Source: Acephala macrosclerotiorum
Lineage: Eukaryota > Ascomycota > Leotiomycetes > Helotiales > Mollisiaceae
Reading direction: 5' to 3'
DNA length: 39,081 nucleotides
NCBI GenBank assembly: GCA_014904845.1
Contig: MU119606.1
Coordinates: forward strand, 1-39,081
Shown piece after piece: positions 9,686 to 21,373 of the stretch. The notes beneath the pieces were generated by a model, which saw only the letters and a program-made list of their open reading frames with translations, was not told where the DNA came from and did not search any database. The position numbers were made by a program, and so were the translations under genes. The number at the start of each line of letters is the position of its first letter. Within the stretch, counting starts at the first letter, position 1.

Positions 9686-10001
9686 ATGAAGTTTCTCCTC
9701 ATCACAGTAGCTCTCCTCTCCTTCGCGCCCCTCATCTCCGCCAACAAACTCAAAATGAAAGCCAACACCTAGCCCCCCTACCGATCTGCCACTTCGAATT
9801 CGACCTCAACCCCACTTCCATCACCCCCACACCCTCCATCCTTGAGAACAGTATCACCTGCTACCCCAAAGGCTACGGTTAGGCATGGCGATACCAAAGC
9901 CAAGCTGTCAACGGTAAATCTACCTTCAACCCTGGCCACATCTTCTTGGTCCCAATAACCCGTCCGAAAATTGTGTGGAGTGTAGAGTTGAGTTGAGTTT
10001 C
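9686..10001 (+). pseudogene. Broken small secreted protein
   Basis: An ATG in good context (TCAAAATGA) starts a textbook signal peptide, MKFLLITVALLSFAPLISA. The frame stops at TAG 9770-9772, just before a run of six C. An overlapping frame then reads a plausible mature part with Cys (PICHFEFD, ITCYPKGYG), stops at TAG near 9881, and resumes (AWRYQSQAVNG). I interpret this as a secreted-protein gene, possibly effector-like, disabled by a frameshift and a nonsense codon. No family is recognised. An unseen intron could explain part of it. Confidence 0.35.
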
Positions 10002-10197
10002 TGTGTTTCTGTACTATCGTAGACAGGGGTATCTTACAAAGCTCCCACAGAACGCCCGAAATTCCAGGAGCGAATCATCAAGCTATCTCACCCCGCTTCC
10101 GTTTCCCATAAATCCTACAAATCTCTCACAATACCAAGGACACTCTCAACCATCCCCAATTCTCTCAAAAACCGCTCATTCCTCCCTCTCTCGTCAA

Positions 10198-11385
10198 TCA
10201 GGAAAAAGCCAACCCACACACCTGACCACAACCCTTACACTCCGTCTCAACCAAGTACCCATCATCCACCGGTCTCGGACCACACCTCTCACAAAGCACC
10301 TTCTCTACCTCTCTCATCTCCAGCGGTCTATTTGGGTTCTCCAACATCAACAAATACATCTCCTAATTAGCGCTGAAGTCAGTAACTACTCCTCATTGTT
10401 CCGGAAGACGAGGGGCGTACAGCCTGAAAATCCGTAACCTCACACGTCAAATCCAAAAACTCTTCCCTAAACTCCCCCTTCAGCATATTTCTCATCTCCG
10501 CAACCCCAGCCTCTAGAACCGCAAGTCGAAGTCCCGGATGTGTTGGGACATCGCGAGCTTGATTTTGGTTCAGGGAAGGGAAGCCTTGGAAATGAGGCTC
10601 TGTGGGAGAGGGTGATTTTGATTTAGCTTGCGTGTTGTATATTTCTCGGACAATGTCGAAGAATAGGAGGGGCGAGGTGATGTAATTATTGAGATTGTGG
10701 CGGAATTTGAGGATGGAGAGGTCGATTAGGCCCGGAATAGCAAGCTCGACCGCGAGGTTGAAGACTCGGATGTGGTCGTAGAGGCCGAATTCAGGCTCGA
10801 CATCCTACAGCCATGTCAGTTAAGTATCGGTTTTGGATGTCCCAGGAATCCGGGGACAAACTCGTCGCGCAGTCTGGTAGAGAATAGAGGTCCTATGGAA
10901 TTAACGTACCTTGGTGACATAGTTGGATCCGTACAGATAGTCGAGAAGGAAACGGGTAGCATCGTAGTTATAGTCACTGAGATTCAGAAAGTTCGGACCC
11001 TGTTGAGACAATTAGCATGCGTTGCGCAGATAGAGGGTGGGCATACTTTGTCATTCTCCTCGATCATAGATTCTAGGACAGATGATTGAGAGCAAACTAC
11101 GACTTGGTGCGCAGTCCAACGACGCAAGCCATGATTGATGACGAGGTCGGAGTACTTGCCAGAGGCGAGGGAACTGTGCAAGGTCAGCGCGTTGGTTTGC
11201 TTGTCACAGTCTTCGAATCTTGTTCATTTCGAAGGTGGATCAGATTATACTGCAATGGCAAGGACAACCATCCCGTCTCTTGCGATTAGCAGAACTCACT
11301 TTTGCAGAGCTTCGATGGGGTTGTGCGCGACATTGGACGGAGAGCCAGGAGCCGTAGCCGTCGACGCGCCGAAATCGGAAGACAT
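10198..11385 (-). CDS. BTB/POZ domain protein with Cys-rich tail
   Basis: Five exons on the minus strand: 11385-11300, 11173-11047, 10999-10910, 10804-10421 and 10362-10198, giving 283 aa. All introns have GT-AG ends (GTGAGT, GTATGC, GTACGT, GTACGC donors) and all junctions keep the frame. Residues about 30-120 form a BTB fold: GKYSDLVINHG, AHQVVVCSQSSVLESMIEE, then LDYLYGSNY, and a helical region (FNLAVELAIPGL). BTB domains mediate dimerisation and often recruit substrates to Cullin-3; fungi carry many such proteins of unknown role. The last exon adds CERC at 253-256 and CKGCGQVC at 271-278, a possible zinc-binding knuckle. If translation ignored the last intron it would stop at 10379, losing that tail; the good splice sites argue for the longer form. 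Confidence 0.85.
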
Positions 11386-12976
11386 GGTCTTGGCTTTTCT
11401 CTCTTCTGCTTCTCGATATTCGTGTAGAAGCTGTAATTCAGACTTGTCTTGGTTGTCTGTGTAGATGTGGAAGTTTTGGCGTTCTTGGCGTTGTTTATTT
11501 GTTTGTAGTTCTCTCGTGATGTTGAAGTCGAAGACGCGAGATTCCGATTTTAGCTTCTCGAGCGCCGCAATACTACCCATGACATAGAACGCCAATGTGG
11601 AAATGAAATAAAAGTTGCGAAAGTGAGGTGATATGGGAGATGATTCTTCAGAAGGTGAATTGCGATGAAAGGATGGGTTTTCTGGCAGAGTTGCAGAGTT
11701 GCAGAATGTCCGACGAGACCTGGGAACAATGACGAAAGAATTCGGGAACGGGTGAAAGGACGCAAAGCTGGTAAGGTGTAGCCGCCCACTTAACGTCCGC
11801 GAATGCTTAGGATATCAGAATCGCGAATGCAATTAAGTTTAAGTGAACTTAATCTCCATAATAGTCCATGAGTCTCATCTTGAGAAAATACGGTCAAGGA
11901 GCGATATCTGTTTTGAAAGTGACGGAATATTCGCGACATCAATGGTGTATCTCTTGTTTTCATCTGGTATCCATGCCTCTTTCCTCTGTAGCACGTTGGC
12001 AGAGCGGTAACATGTTCGGAAGGATCATCTCAGCATGGGCTCGCCTCTTTCAGGTGTCTTATTTCCCAAACTTCAGAATTGAGAAGCCGACAATGCTCTT
12101 GCTGACCTCTTATTAATTTGGCTACGATTAAGAGCGATTCATATCACAGCTTCTATCAATTACTGCCCTTGAGCACGATCAAAGTCAGAGACACAATTGG
12201 GATGTCCTGCAATCTCGGTGCATGCAGAGGCTGCTTCTCAGTCCAGTTTATGACCCCAGCCATAACATGTTCCCTGGCAGACCTAATATTCATAAGAATC
12301 GGCGCCTCGTCTCACAGAGGAAGAGGAACAACAGAGACGGGTACGGCTCGAGGGCCTTGAGAACTGATTTGACACGTGCCTTGTGCAAGAAGAAGAAGAA
12401 GGATGCACAGAGCAGAACGAGACATGAAGTAAAACCGAGAGTGATCATAGAGGCATAATTTATTTCCAAGATGGATGAGTGAGATCGAGTTGCTCGATCA
12501 TTCGACGTCTAGACAAGAATTTGTGGCTGAACGCCGAACATGACAAAGCAGTGCGGGTGTGAAATATTCTCGGTGTTCTATTCTCACCTTCGCCAGACCA
12601 GGATGAGACCGGATTGCCTCAATCAAGTCTAGGTTGGTCTATGAACACCTGCTTCTTCCTATTCACACAAGCGAACGCCGAATGTTCGTTTGCGGCGTGA
12701 CTGCACATCTCTCTTCACAACGTGTCCTCGATGACAGCCTGGTCTCAACGAGCTTGATATGATTACTCGCCTGTCGCAGTCAGAAGTGTCTGCAACTTTC
12801 TGAATTAATCTGATATCGAAACACCGAGTCGCAATTGAAAGCCTAATACGGAGTTTTCTATTGTTCATCTCGTGCTCTGACCGTGCGCAGGGCAACGCAA
12901 AATAGGGGGAAACGAGAATTGGGATTCGCTATTGACTTCGGTTACGAGTAACCATCTCGATTGACCTCTACCGAAG
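11386..12976. other. Intergenic region upstream of the AflR-like regulator
   Basis: About 1.6 kb without a convincing gene. It should contain the promoters of the BTB gene (left, minus strand) and of the regulator (right). The motif GAACGCCGAA occurs twice (near 12529 and at 12673-12682). The second is inside the inverted repeat CGAAC-gccgaat-GTTCG (12672-12688). Such CG-rich half-site pairs are the kind of site Zn2Cys6 proteins bind, but no function is shown. Confidence 0.4.
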
Positions 12977-14459
12977 ATGACTGACGACGTCCGTCGGCGT
13001 GCAGCCTGCGACCGGTGCCATTCCCAGAAAATACGTTGCCCGAGGCAGCCAGGTCAAGTAGTGTGCAGCCGCTGTTTGAAAGCCGGAACTCAATGCACCT
13101 TCAGCCCTTTTAGGCAAAAGAAGCCCACTGATGAAGTGAATGGATCTGGGAGGACCCCTATCAATAGTCAAGATCTCAACACCGTTGGCCAAGTTGGTGC
13201 AGATACCAGTTCAACCTCTCTGACCCGCCAAAAGAGACGCCGAGTTGTTCCAGAACAGGCGTGTGAGTATGATTCGAGTCCACCCGGAGTGACTGTATTA
13301 ATTCGCTCCTCCAGCTACATCGCCGACTGCCGCCTTAGAGAGCCCAGTTCAGTCTCTTGAGCCTCTCAATGTCGACGGCCTTGGTCTCGATTTGTTGGCT
13401 GACCAATACCTACTCTCACAAGACTTTATGGTCGATCCGATGTTCAATGATATGACTGCTGAAGGCCAAGATCCCTTCGAATTTCTCCCGGGTATCACGA
13501 ATCGCGGTGGATATTCACTTCCAGAGTGTGACCCTAACCCGATGGTTCAGTACCGGAAGGAAGCAAACCTCAGCCGTGCTATCAAGAGCTCTGCAGCCCT
13601 GCTTCTCGGTATAGACGATGCACAGCTTCAATCACATCGAGATCCCGGCCTCACAGGTCGATGGATGCCAGACATAGAACCTCCTCAACCAGAACCTCCT
13701 ACCTGCATGCAAAGACTTTCGCAACTGAGCTCGGACTTGTTTGAACACAGTCAATCACTGCCTCCATTATCGATACACGATCCAACATATACAGACGAGG
13801 ACGGAACTATGCAGTCTCCCGCCAAAGACTACACTCGCTTCGTCATCGAAGATACCTTCCGCCACACCCAAACTCTCATCGACGTCTACCCAAGCTTCCT
13901 AGTAACATTCTTGAATTACAAGCCCCCACCACTTCCCACCTCCTATTGGATGAGCACCACGCCCTCAGACTACAGCACTGACTCCTCTACCAACGGCGAC
14001 GCCACCTCCCCATCGAGTTCCTCACCACCCAAACCGCCCCTGGACCACGCCTCCATCCTCCTAATCCTCTCCTGCCACCTGCGCCTTATCTCTATCTACG
14101 AGCAGCTATTCCGACACATGGAAATCTGCATCCAAAACAAAGGCATCGCCCTGACACAACAAGCCGCTACCCTCACTGTCCCCAAACTCTCCATCGGATC
14201 CTATTCTCCACCTCCATCATCAGCTGTTCCCATGCAAATGCTTCTTTTGATGCAATTTGCTTTGCAGTTGTTTAATTATGCGAGCGATTTGGCAGGGGAG
14301 ATCGAGGGGAGTGAGGGTGGAGGTGCGTCGGCTGGGGAGGCGACGACAATGGCACTAACGAAGGCGGCGGCTGCGAATGTTAAAGAGAGGGCGGGGAGTA
14401 TGACGCAGGAATTGAGGACGATGAGGGGGATGATGTTGGATTCTGGGATGTTGGCGTGA
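12977..14459 (+). CDS. Zn2Cys6 transcription factor, AflR-like
   Basis: Exons are 12977-13262 and 13315-14459, giving 476 aa. The 52-nt intron has donor GTGAGT and acceptor CAG. The binuclear zinc cluster is at residues 11-40 with Cys at 11, 14, 21, 30, 33 and 40, close to the N-terminus as in AflR-type regulators. A basic stretch (KRRR) near residue 88 may serve in nuclear import or DNA contact. After a Ser/Pro-rich linker, a helical region (ILLILSCHLRLISIYEQLF, later MQMLLLMQFALQLFNYASDL) resembles the aflatoxin-regulator C-terminal domain. These factors usually control secondary-metabolite clusters, yet no synthase backbone is within this window. Another Zn2Cys6 gene follows on the same strand. 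The ATG at 12977 leaves ten residues before the first Cys, typical for the family. Confidence 0.85.
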
Positions 14460-15125
14460 TTTTTTCTGACTTAAAATAAGTCGTGTTATACGCCACTTAT
14501 TTATTTGTTCTTGGTGTTTTTATATGAGGCCCAGAGCTAGGTTTGTTAAGAGTACCTCGAGGGAACGAGTAGGATGTACCAAACTGGTCCAGAGGTCTCG
14601 GACATTAAGTGTTCAATTTCGCAATTTTGGAAGCTTTAAATATTCTGAAAACATCCCACCCTCACCATGTTATAACATAAGACAGCATATCTCTAACATA
14701 CTATAAAAGCCCTTCAGCTCACTGGAGCTTTCATCCTAGTCCCTATGACAATCACGTGGTCTAGACTTCGTTTTCTCACCAGTTCCTTTGCCAGTGCTGG
14801 GCGTGAAGGGAGAACTTTCCTCCATATTATCTGAAATTTTATTATGAATTTGTTCAAGGTGAGCTCTTCTGTCGTTGACGGACATTGCAGCGGAGGATCA
14901 CGCACCATAGCGGTGTTCACGTTCACCTCCGCCCAGTGGGGCTCGTCCTTACATCTGATTAGTTCAATCTCACTTCTCACCACGGAGGATCATTAAATCC
15001 GGCCCACCAGACCTCGCCCATCAACACACATCTTTATATCAAAATGCATCCCAACCTCCGTTCCTCCATTATTCTCCATCACAAGCTCTACGATATTAAA
15101 ATTGACGCCAACTTGAACGGCGGAT
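14460..15125. other. Intergenic between the two regulators
   Basis: About 670 bases, AT-rich after 14600. No gene recognised; open frames here run through AT-rich or promoter-like sequence. It separates two genes on the same strand. Confidence 0.4.
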
Positions 15126-18100
15126 ATGGCTTCAATGTCCGGCGAAAGCTCCACCCAGGCTGAGAGCTCATCCCAGCCACAACAGCAGCAAACGAAATCA
15201 AGCCGCCAACGCTTCAAGCCCCAACTCTCATGCACCTTCTGCAGGAACCGCAAGTTCGTCCCCTTCTCCCTTTCCTTCCCCTCACCTATTCCCTCCCCAA
15301 GTCCAGGCTAATCCAAACAGGTTAAAATGCGACCGCTCAATGCCCTGCGAGAACTGCGTAAAACGCAACCTCGCATCATCCTGCACCTACGTCCACGCCT
15401 CCCTCCTAAAAGACAAAGACAAAGCCCAAGTGCAGAAGAGTAGTAGTGGTAGTGGGAGAGGAGAAGGACAAAAAGATGTTCAAAGTCAAGTCAGACGTCT
15501 CGAAGAGCTTGTTATTTCGTTAATGAATAAGACGAGCAAGAATGGTTCTGGGGGACAGGACCACGTGACGCCTCCAGATCATTCGTAAGTTTTATCTCTT
15601 ATCTTGAGTGTGCCAGACTTGTGTGCTTGAGTTCTAGTTTTATTTGAGCACTCTTCATATTTAGTCTCAGCTCTAGTTAATTTCGATGTCCCACAAGATT
15701 AGGGATATTATCTTGGCATAAAAGAGCAACACTGACTCAGAAATCAGACCGAACTCCAGTGATCAACTCGCAGACAGTATTGAAGCTGAGGAGCAAGAGA
15801 GTGAAGTGAGGGATAGGAGGTTGAAGGATACGGCGTTGAGTTTTGGGAGGATTACGATTGATGAGGATGAGAGGACGAATTATGTGGGGAGTGCGCATTG
15901 GGCTGCTATCCTTGACAACGTAAACTCGAACTCCTTGTTCAGAGTTTACAGAAAGCTGAAGAGTACAGATTGCAGGTTTGAAAGACCAGTTAGATATTTC
16001 GGATGAGTCGACGAAAGAGGAGAAAGACAACTTGCCAGCAATCCCTGGTCCTGATTTGCTTGTCGGGTCGGTTAGAGCTGCTACGAGAGCTGAGATTATC
16101 GCTTCGCTGCCTCCGCGATTTGTTGTTGATAAACTCGTTATGAGGTTTTATGAGAGTGTGGATATGGGGTCTTGTGAGTCTCCCAATTCAGATTAAGTTC
16201 AGTCATGTTGCTGACATTATTGACCAGCTATGCTGCATCGACCGACGTTCATGAAGGAGGTGAGCTTTGACAGACGCTCCGCTCCGCGGCTATTGCTGAC
16301 ATCTCCAGTACGAACTCTTCTGGCAATTCCCTCAAACAACTCCGATCATGTGGATTGGCCAACTTTTCGGAATCTGCACATTGACCGTCTTCTACGAGAC
16401 TGTGAGCAAGGCACCTTCCAGTCTGGCCGGAATGCCACTTCAAAGTCCCATGGATGCTGTCGATATTTATCGTGAGAAGACCATTCAATGCCTTGTCCTA
16501 GGCAATTACACCGATCCAGGACCCTGCACCTTGGAAACTCTCTACCTCTACTTCATTGCCGCTCATTTCCGGTCTTCAGATGCAGTCTTTGGCGCTTGGT
16601 TGATCTTTGCGCTTCTCATTCGTACTGCCATGAGACTTGGATACCATCGCGATGCATCGCATTATCCCAACCTCTCTGTCTTCAGAGGCGAAATGCAGCG
16701 TCGTCTGTGGGCTTCCCTCGTCCATCTTGACCTTCAAACTTCGCTGCAAGTCGGTCTTCCGAGGATGATCCGGGAAGGGATGTATGACACACAGCCACCT
16801 CGCAACCTCATGGACGAAGATTTCGGCGAAAACACCACGGTCCTTCCCTTGCCGAGACCGGATCACGAGTTGACCACTGTTGGATGCGCAAACGTAAAGC
16901 ACAATATCACCAGAGTTCTAGGCATGATCGTAGATCAATCTAACTGGACTTCTCCTATCTCGTATGAAATGGTCATGAAATTAGACAAGCAACTTCATGA
17001 TGTCTACCTTCGAACACCAGCACCACTCAGAGTCGAAGGCACCAACGACATTCTCCACGGAACACCAATTCAGAGAATTCGAAAAGTCACGTTGGACCTT
17101 TGTTTCCAAAAGGCCCGATGTATCCTTCACCGTAGATTCTTTTTTCCATCGAAAACCACAGGAGAATACGCATACCCATACTCAATGAAATCGTGCATCG
17201 ATGCGTCAATGCGGATCCTGCAAGTGCACATGTTGGTGCACGAGGAGACCCTGCCCGGCAGACCACTTTACGATCATAGGTGGCGTACCTCGTCCCTGAT
17301 GTCCCAAGACTTCTTGCTTGCAGGTATGCTTGTCTGCTTGCACATCGGCCATGGCATCGCAAAGAGTCCGGCCGACCAAGGCGAATCCCAGTTGAGCGGA
17401 ATTCGGGTGCGGTGGTCCCAAGCGGAAATGCTGCAGGCTCTACAAGCATCTTGTCGGATTTGGGAACAGCTTGCTCCTTCATCTAAAGAGGCGGCCAAAG
17501 CTGTGAGGACGTTGAGATCGATGCTCGCGAGAGTAGCAGGCTCTGAGCAGCCGAGTCCGGCTGATCACACTAACTCGGGAGGTTCTTCAGGAGGAGGAAG
17601 CTATCAAAATATCACTACACCAGTAACGACGGGTAAGTCTTGGCTATACGCAATCATCCTCATCTCTAACGCAGCACTTCTCTCCATCCTAATTTTATCT
17701 AATCCGCACGTTTATCCATAGCGTTCACGCTTGGCCGAGTCATCGCTAAAAATAATTACCAAGGTTCCAACTACCTTATAGGATCGACGCCAGTTGTGCA
17801 GAGTGCAGCCGAAGAGCCAGTCCTTTCGTCATCTTGGGTACCCATAACCTCACCATCGCTCCATGCGCCGGGCGGAGTGGGTAGTGACATCCAACCTTCT
17901 TTTGACAACAGCTCTAGAAACATGGGAGGATTCGATATGATGGATTGGGTATGTAACAGCATTCATCCCTCCCCGATTCGTATCTGAGATAAGCTCAGCT
18001 CGGTTCGAACTTCTTGCTAACTAAAGTGTGTGTTTCTGTTTAGGAACTTTGGGATAGTCAAGCTTTCAATAGCAGTCTTGGCGAAGCGCCAACTGATCTC

Positions 18101-18172
18101 TGGAACTTCGATTCAAGCTTCAATTTTGCAGATCCGAGTTTAAACTCAACCATGTGGGACGAGCAACTTTGA
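15126..18172 (+). CDS. Zn2Cys6 transcription factor with fungal MHR domain
   Basis: Eight exons: 15126-15253, 15321-15584, 15748-15919, 15969-16173, 16228-16259, 16309-17632, 17722-17948 and 18044-18172, giving 826 aa. Every junction is GT-AG and in frame. The zinc cluster has Cys at 36, 39, 46, 52, 55 and 64 and is split by intron 1. A Gln/Ser-rich leader precedes it and a coiled-coil-like stretch (VRRLEELVISLMN) follows. HWAAILDNIAGLKDQL and LHRPTFMKEYELFWQF start the fungal middle homology region. It continues with LGYHRDASHYPNLSVFRGEM, RRLWASLVHLDLQTS and VGLPRMI. The C-terminus is rich in acidic and aromatic residues (DLWNFDSSFNF) and is a likely activation domain. It is a nuclear regulator; its targets are unknown. 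The 32-nt exon 5 is unusually small but needed for the frame. Confidence 0.85.
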
Positions 18173-19074
18173 GCCTGGATTAGATTCATGTAAGTTGACG
18201 CAGATCAAGGGGGTGAGATCGGCGAACCCCCTGGGTGGAGTTCGCTTAGCACCCGCTTCGTGAGACGCACCAGGGTCCAGGATGCGGGGTACCATTCGTG
18301 GAGCGGCATATCTCGATTTAAACGGTTGCGATATAACCCCGTAAACTGCGAGCGCTCTCCGAAGCCGGGGTCCCGATTCATTGCAGGTACTGTCTTGTGA
18401 GACGACCAAGTTAATGAGTGATCATATCACTTATTCCCAATCTTACGTGAGTATTTCTTGTATCACTGCAGGACGCCCGCCCACGTGTGCAGGCGTGCAG
18501 CGGCTGTAAACCTGGATATGGATAACTTGGCGGCATCATGCACAAAAGCTTTTCGAAATTGGCAAAGTTAGTTCTAGAGCAATTTCTTATCTTTCTCCGC
18601 TCGTTGAAGGAAACAAATAGGATCTCCACGGCTTTCTACAGCCGCTCAACCCTGGTCCTTACCCCTCATTGCCCCTTGCTTGTACCTTTGTAAACTTTCG
18701 ATTTTAGGCAAATATCGAATTGAAACCGAGTTATCTCCCGCGTTATCACCGAGAACATATACAATGATGAAATTGAAGCTCTTTCTTGGCGGAATTGTTC
18801 ATCATCTGCCCTAAATATTACCCCGCGAGCTATGAACCAACAGGCAGCTCGGAGGACAAAAGAAGATCCGGGAGAAGGACGCTTGTACGAGAAGAGGTCG
18901 ATGTCCGAGGTTTATAAGCTTGCAAAGCTGAGGGGGTGATGGAGATCAAAAGACGAGGTCAATAAATTGAATCATGGGGGGTGAATTCGGTCTGGATAAG
19001 TAGTGCGTCATCCCACAATCGCCAAAGTTTTCCTGCGAGCCTCCTGCAGCTTCTTCAAGCTTCAATTGATTCCA
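18173..19074. other. Intergenic, oxalate decarboxylase upstream region
   Basis: About 900 bases. The part up to about 18410 is GC-rich with short frames on the minus strand that have no protein character; the rest is the likely promoter of the oxalate decarboxylase. No RNA gene recognised. Confidence 0.4.
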
Positions 19075-20653
19075 ATGGCTCCTCAAATCAACTCCAGAGC
19101 TCTCGCTGCTTTGCTAGCACTTGCAAGCTTTCAACAACTTGCTTTTGCAGCTCCCACAGGCACAACTTCTACTGCACCGGCGGCAACAGGTCTTCTAGGC
19201 TACAATCCATCAAACACAGTCAAGAACGAGGACACCGACAACATCCAGTACTCGCTCGTGCCAGGCCAGACTGATTCCGCAGTCATTGGCGCATACCTCG
19301 ACTTCAACAACGTCGAGCATCCCCAACCAATTCGCGGAACCAAAGGTGGTACCGACCCAGGTCCAAGAACCGAAGAATACGAGGTCTTGAACCCCGACAA
19401 GCTTGCCCCTCCAGGAACCGATCATGGCGACGTCTCTAATGCTCAATGGCCTATGGGACTTTCTCATGCAAAGCTTGGTCTAGGAAGAGCAGGATGGTCG
19501 CGCCAGCAGAACGTGGATAATATCCCTGTGGCGACGGAGATGGCAGGTGTGGATATGAGACTTGAGGAGGGCGCGTATCGCGAGCTGCATTGGCATAAGG
19601 CGGCGGAGTGGAGTTATGTACTCAATGGTAGCGTGAGGGTTGAGGCTGTAAATGAGGAGGGGCAGACGTTTGTGGATGATCTTAATGCTGGAGATGTATG
19701 GTTCTTTCCTGCGTAAGTCGGCCGCTTGTGTTACCGGATGTATGTAAAGCTGACAGTGCCCGGCAGAGGTGTGCCCCATTCTCTGCAAGGATTGAAAGGC
19801 GGTGTCGAGTTCCTGCTTGTTTTCGACGATGGCAGTTTCTCCGAAGACAACACTTTCCTCGCATCAGAAGTCTTTGCACACAATCCAGTCAGTCCCTTTT
19901 CCCTCCCCCCCCCCTAGTCAAGGCCTCAAGCTAACTACTACTACCCAAAAGAAAGAAGTCCTCTCCAAAAACTTCGGCGGTCTCCCCCTCTCAGCCTGGG
20001 ATAACATACCACCTGGCGAACTCTTCATCTTCCCCGGCACCAAAGCTCCCACCGACATCTCCGCCCAAAACATAGTCGGCTCAGCAGGTCTCGTTCCCAC
20101 AGCCCAATCATACACCTACCACGCCTCCCTCGCTTCACCCAACCACGTCACAGAGGGCGGGACCGTCACAGTCATTGATCCATTGGTGTTTCCTATCGCG
20201 AGTAAATTCTCGGCTGCGATTGTGACGATTAAGCCGGGGGCGATTAGGGAGATTCATTGGCATACTACGAGTGATGAGTGGAATTTCTTTGTTGGGGGGA
20301 GTGCGAGGATTGGGATTTATTCTGCGCAGGGGAATGCGAGGACATTCGACTACCATGCGGGAGACACTGGATACATCCCCAAGGCCATGACACACTATGT
20401 TGAGAATGTTGGCAAAGACGATGTCATCTTTATCGAAGTGTTGCAGGCTGATCATTTCTCCGGTATGACCTCTTTTTCCATTACTTTCTGACTCGAGCGA
20501 ACTTACTGACATGCACCAGCCATCTCGGTCGGTCAATGGCTTGGTCTCACTCCTCCACAAATCGTCATGGATACACTCAACCTTACCAACGCGACTGTCA
20601 GTCAGTTCAAGAAGGACAAGCAATATATTGTGCAAGGGGATGTTGTTGCTTGA
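19075..20653 (+). CDS. Oxalate decarboxylase, secreted bicupin
   Basis: This enzyme converts oxalate to formate and CO2 using Mn and oxygen. Exons are 19075-19712, 19767-19887, 19952-20462 and 20520-20653, giving 467 aa. A signal peptide (residues 1 to about 26, [16 protein letters not shown]) points to secretion. Cupin 1 carries H172-x-H174, E178 and H217; cupin 2 carries H355-x-H357, E362 and H401. These are the two metal sites of the family. The lid loop reads SEDNT (238-242), matching the SENST-type loop whose Glu favours decarboxylase over oxidase activity. [18 protein letters not shown] near the end is also typical. The second intron has donor GTCAGT and a run of ten C, and its acceptor is set by the family motif HNPKEV. 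The ATG at 19075 is chosen because it starts directly at the signal peptide. Such enzymes protect fungi from their own or host oxalate. Confidence 0.94.
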
Positions 20654-20814
20654 TTTGGGTCTTGAATATTTGTATTCTTGGCTTGCTTTCGTCTTTGACT
20701 CGAGTCGTTTTGTGGTTGGGTATTCTGAGTTCTCTTCTCTGTACATACTTGAGCACGAAATTCAGCTTCTTCACAATCATTGAGCTCATGGAATCATGGC
20801 AGTGTTGCTTCTTA

Positions 20815-21112
20815 CGTGGGGAGGTTCCGGCACAAAGTGATGAGACTATAGGGTTTAGGCCCTGAAGGGCCCTCTGGAAGCTTGGTTCAAGAGCCTCACT
20901 AAGGCTGAACCTCCAGTTTAGGGCATCCAGGGGCCTCACCGTCTGAAAATATCGAGCCTATTCCCTAAACAGGAACCATGATGCAGCACTTATAGTGGGG
21001 GATACAGTGGGGGTCATAGCGTTGATTCCCACAGGCGTCCACAGGGGCCTTTAGTGGGCTTCAGGGGTTGATCCCCTGTAGTCTCATCACTTTATGTCAG
21101 AACCTCCGTATA
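20815..21112. mobile_element. 298-bp inverted-repeat element (MITE-like), TA-flanked
   Basis: The left end reads GGAGGTTCCGGCACAAAG then TGATGAGACTATAGGG. The right end read in reverse complement is GGAGGTTCTGACATAAAG then TGATGAGACTACAGGG. Most differences are C/T or G/A. Outermost bases are less alike, but TA lies at both borders (20813-20814 and 21113-21114), as expected for a Tc1/mariner/pogo-type target site. There is no coding capacity. It lies in the 3' flank of the oxalate decarboxylase. Confidence 0.7.
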
Positions 21113-21373
21113 TAGGTAAGGGAACATTCAGCTTAGAGAGGCTTTGACTAACAATCTTGAGCAAAGAAGGGTAGATCACGAGCCAAGAAAAGAGAAGTGA
21201 GCCTTTGACAAACACCTTCAAATTCAGTCTCTAATTTCCACACTACGGAGACTCCTTGTATCTAAGGAGAAAATAAATGACTCTATCTCGGCTACCACCA
21301 TTCCACTTCCTGCTCAGCGTCGTCTTCCAGAGAACCAACCAATAATATCAGGATCGCCAAACGCACCACGGCT

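Noticed and set aside
10003..10437. 144-residue open frame on the plus strand
   Set aside because: It is the antisense of the last two exons of the BTB gene and is rich in Ser/Thr/Pro without domain features.
19003..19074. In-frame N-terminal extension of the oxalate decarboxylase
   Set aside because: It begins on GTG and would bury the signal peptide; the ATG at 19075 starts directly at it.
12977..20653. Secondary-metabolite gene cluster
   Set aside because: Two regulators and one oxalate decarboxylase are present, but no synthase, terpene cyclase or tailoring set within the window.
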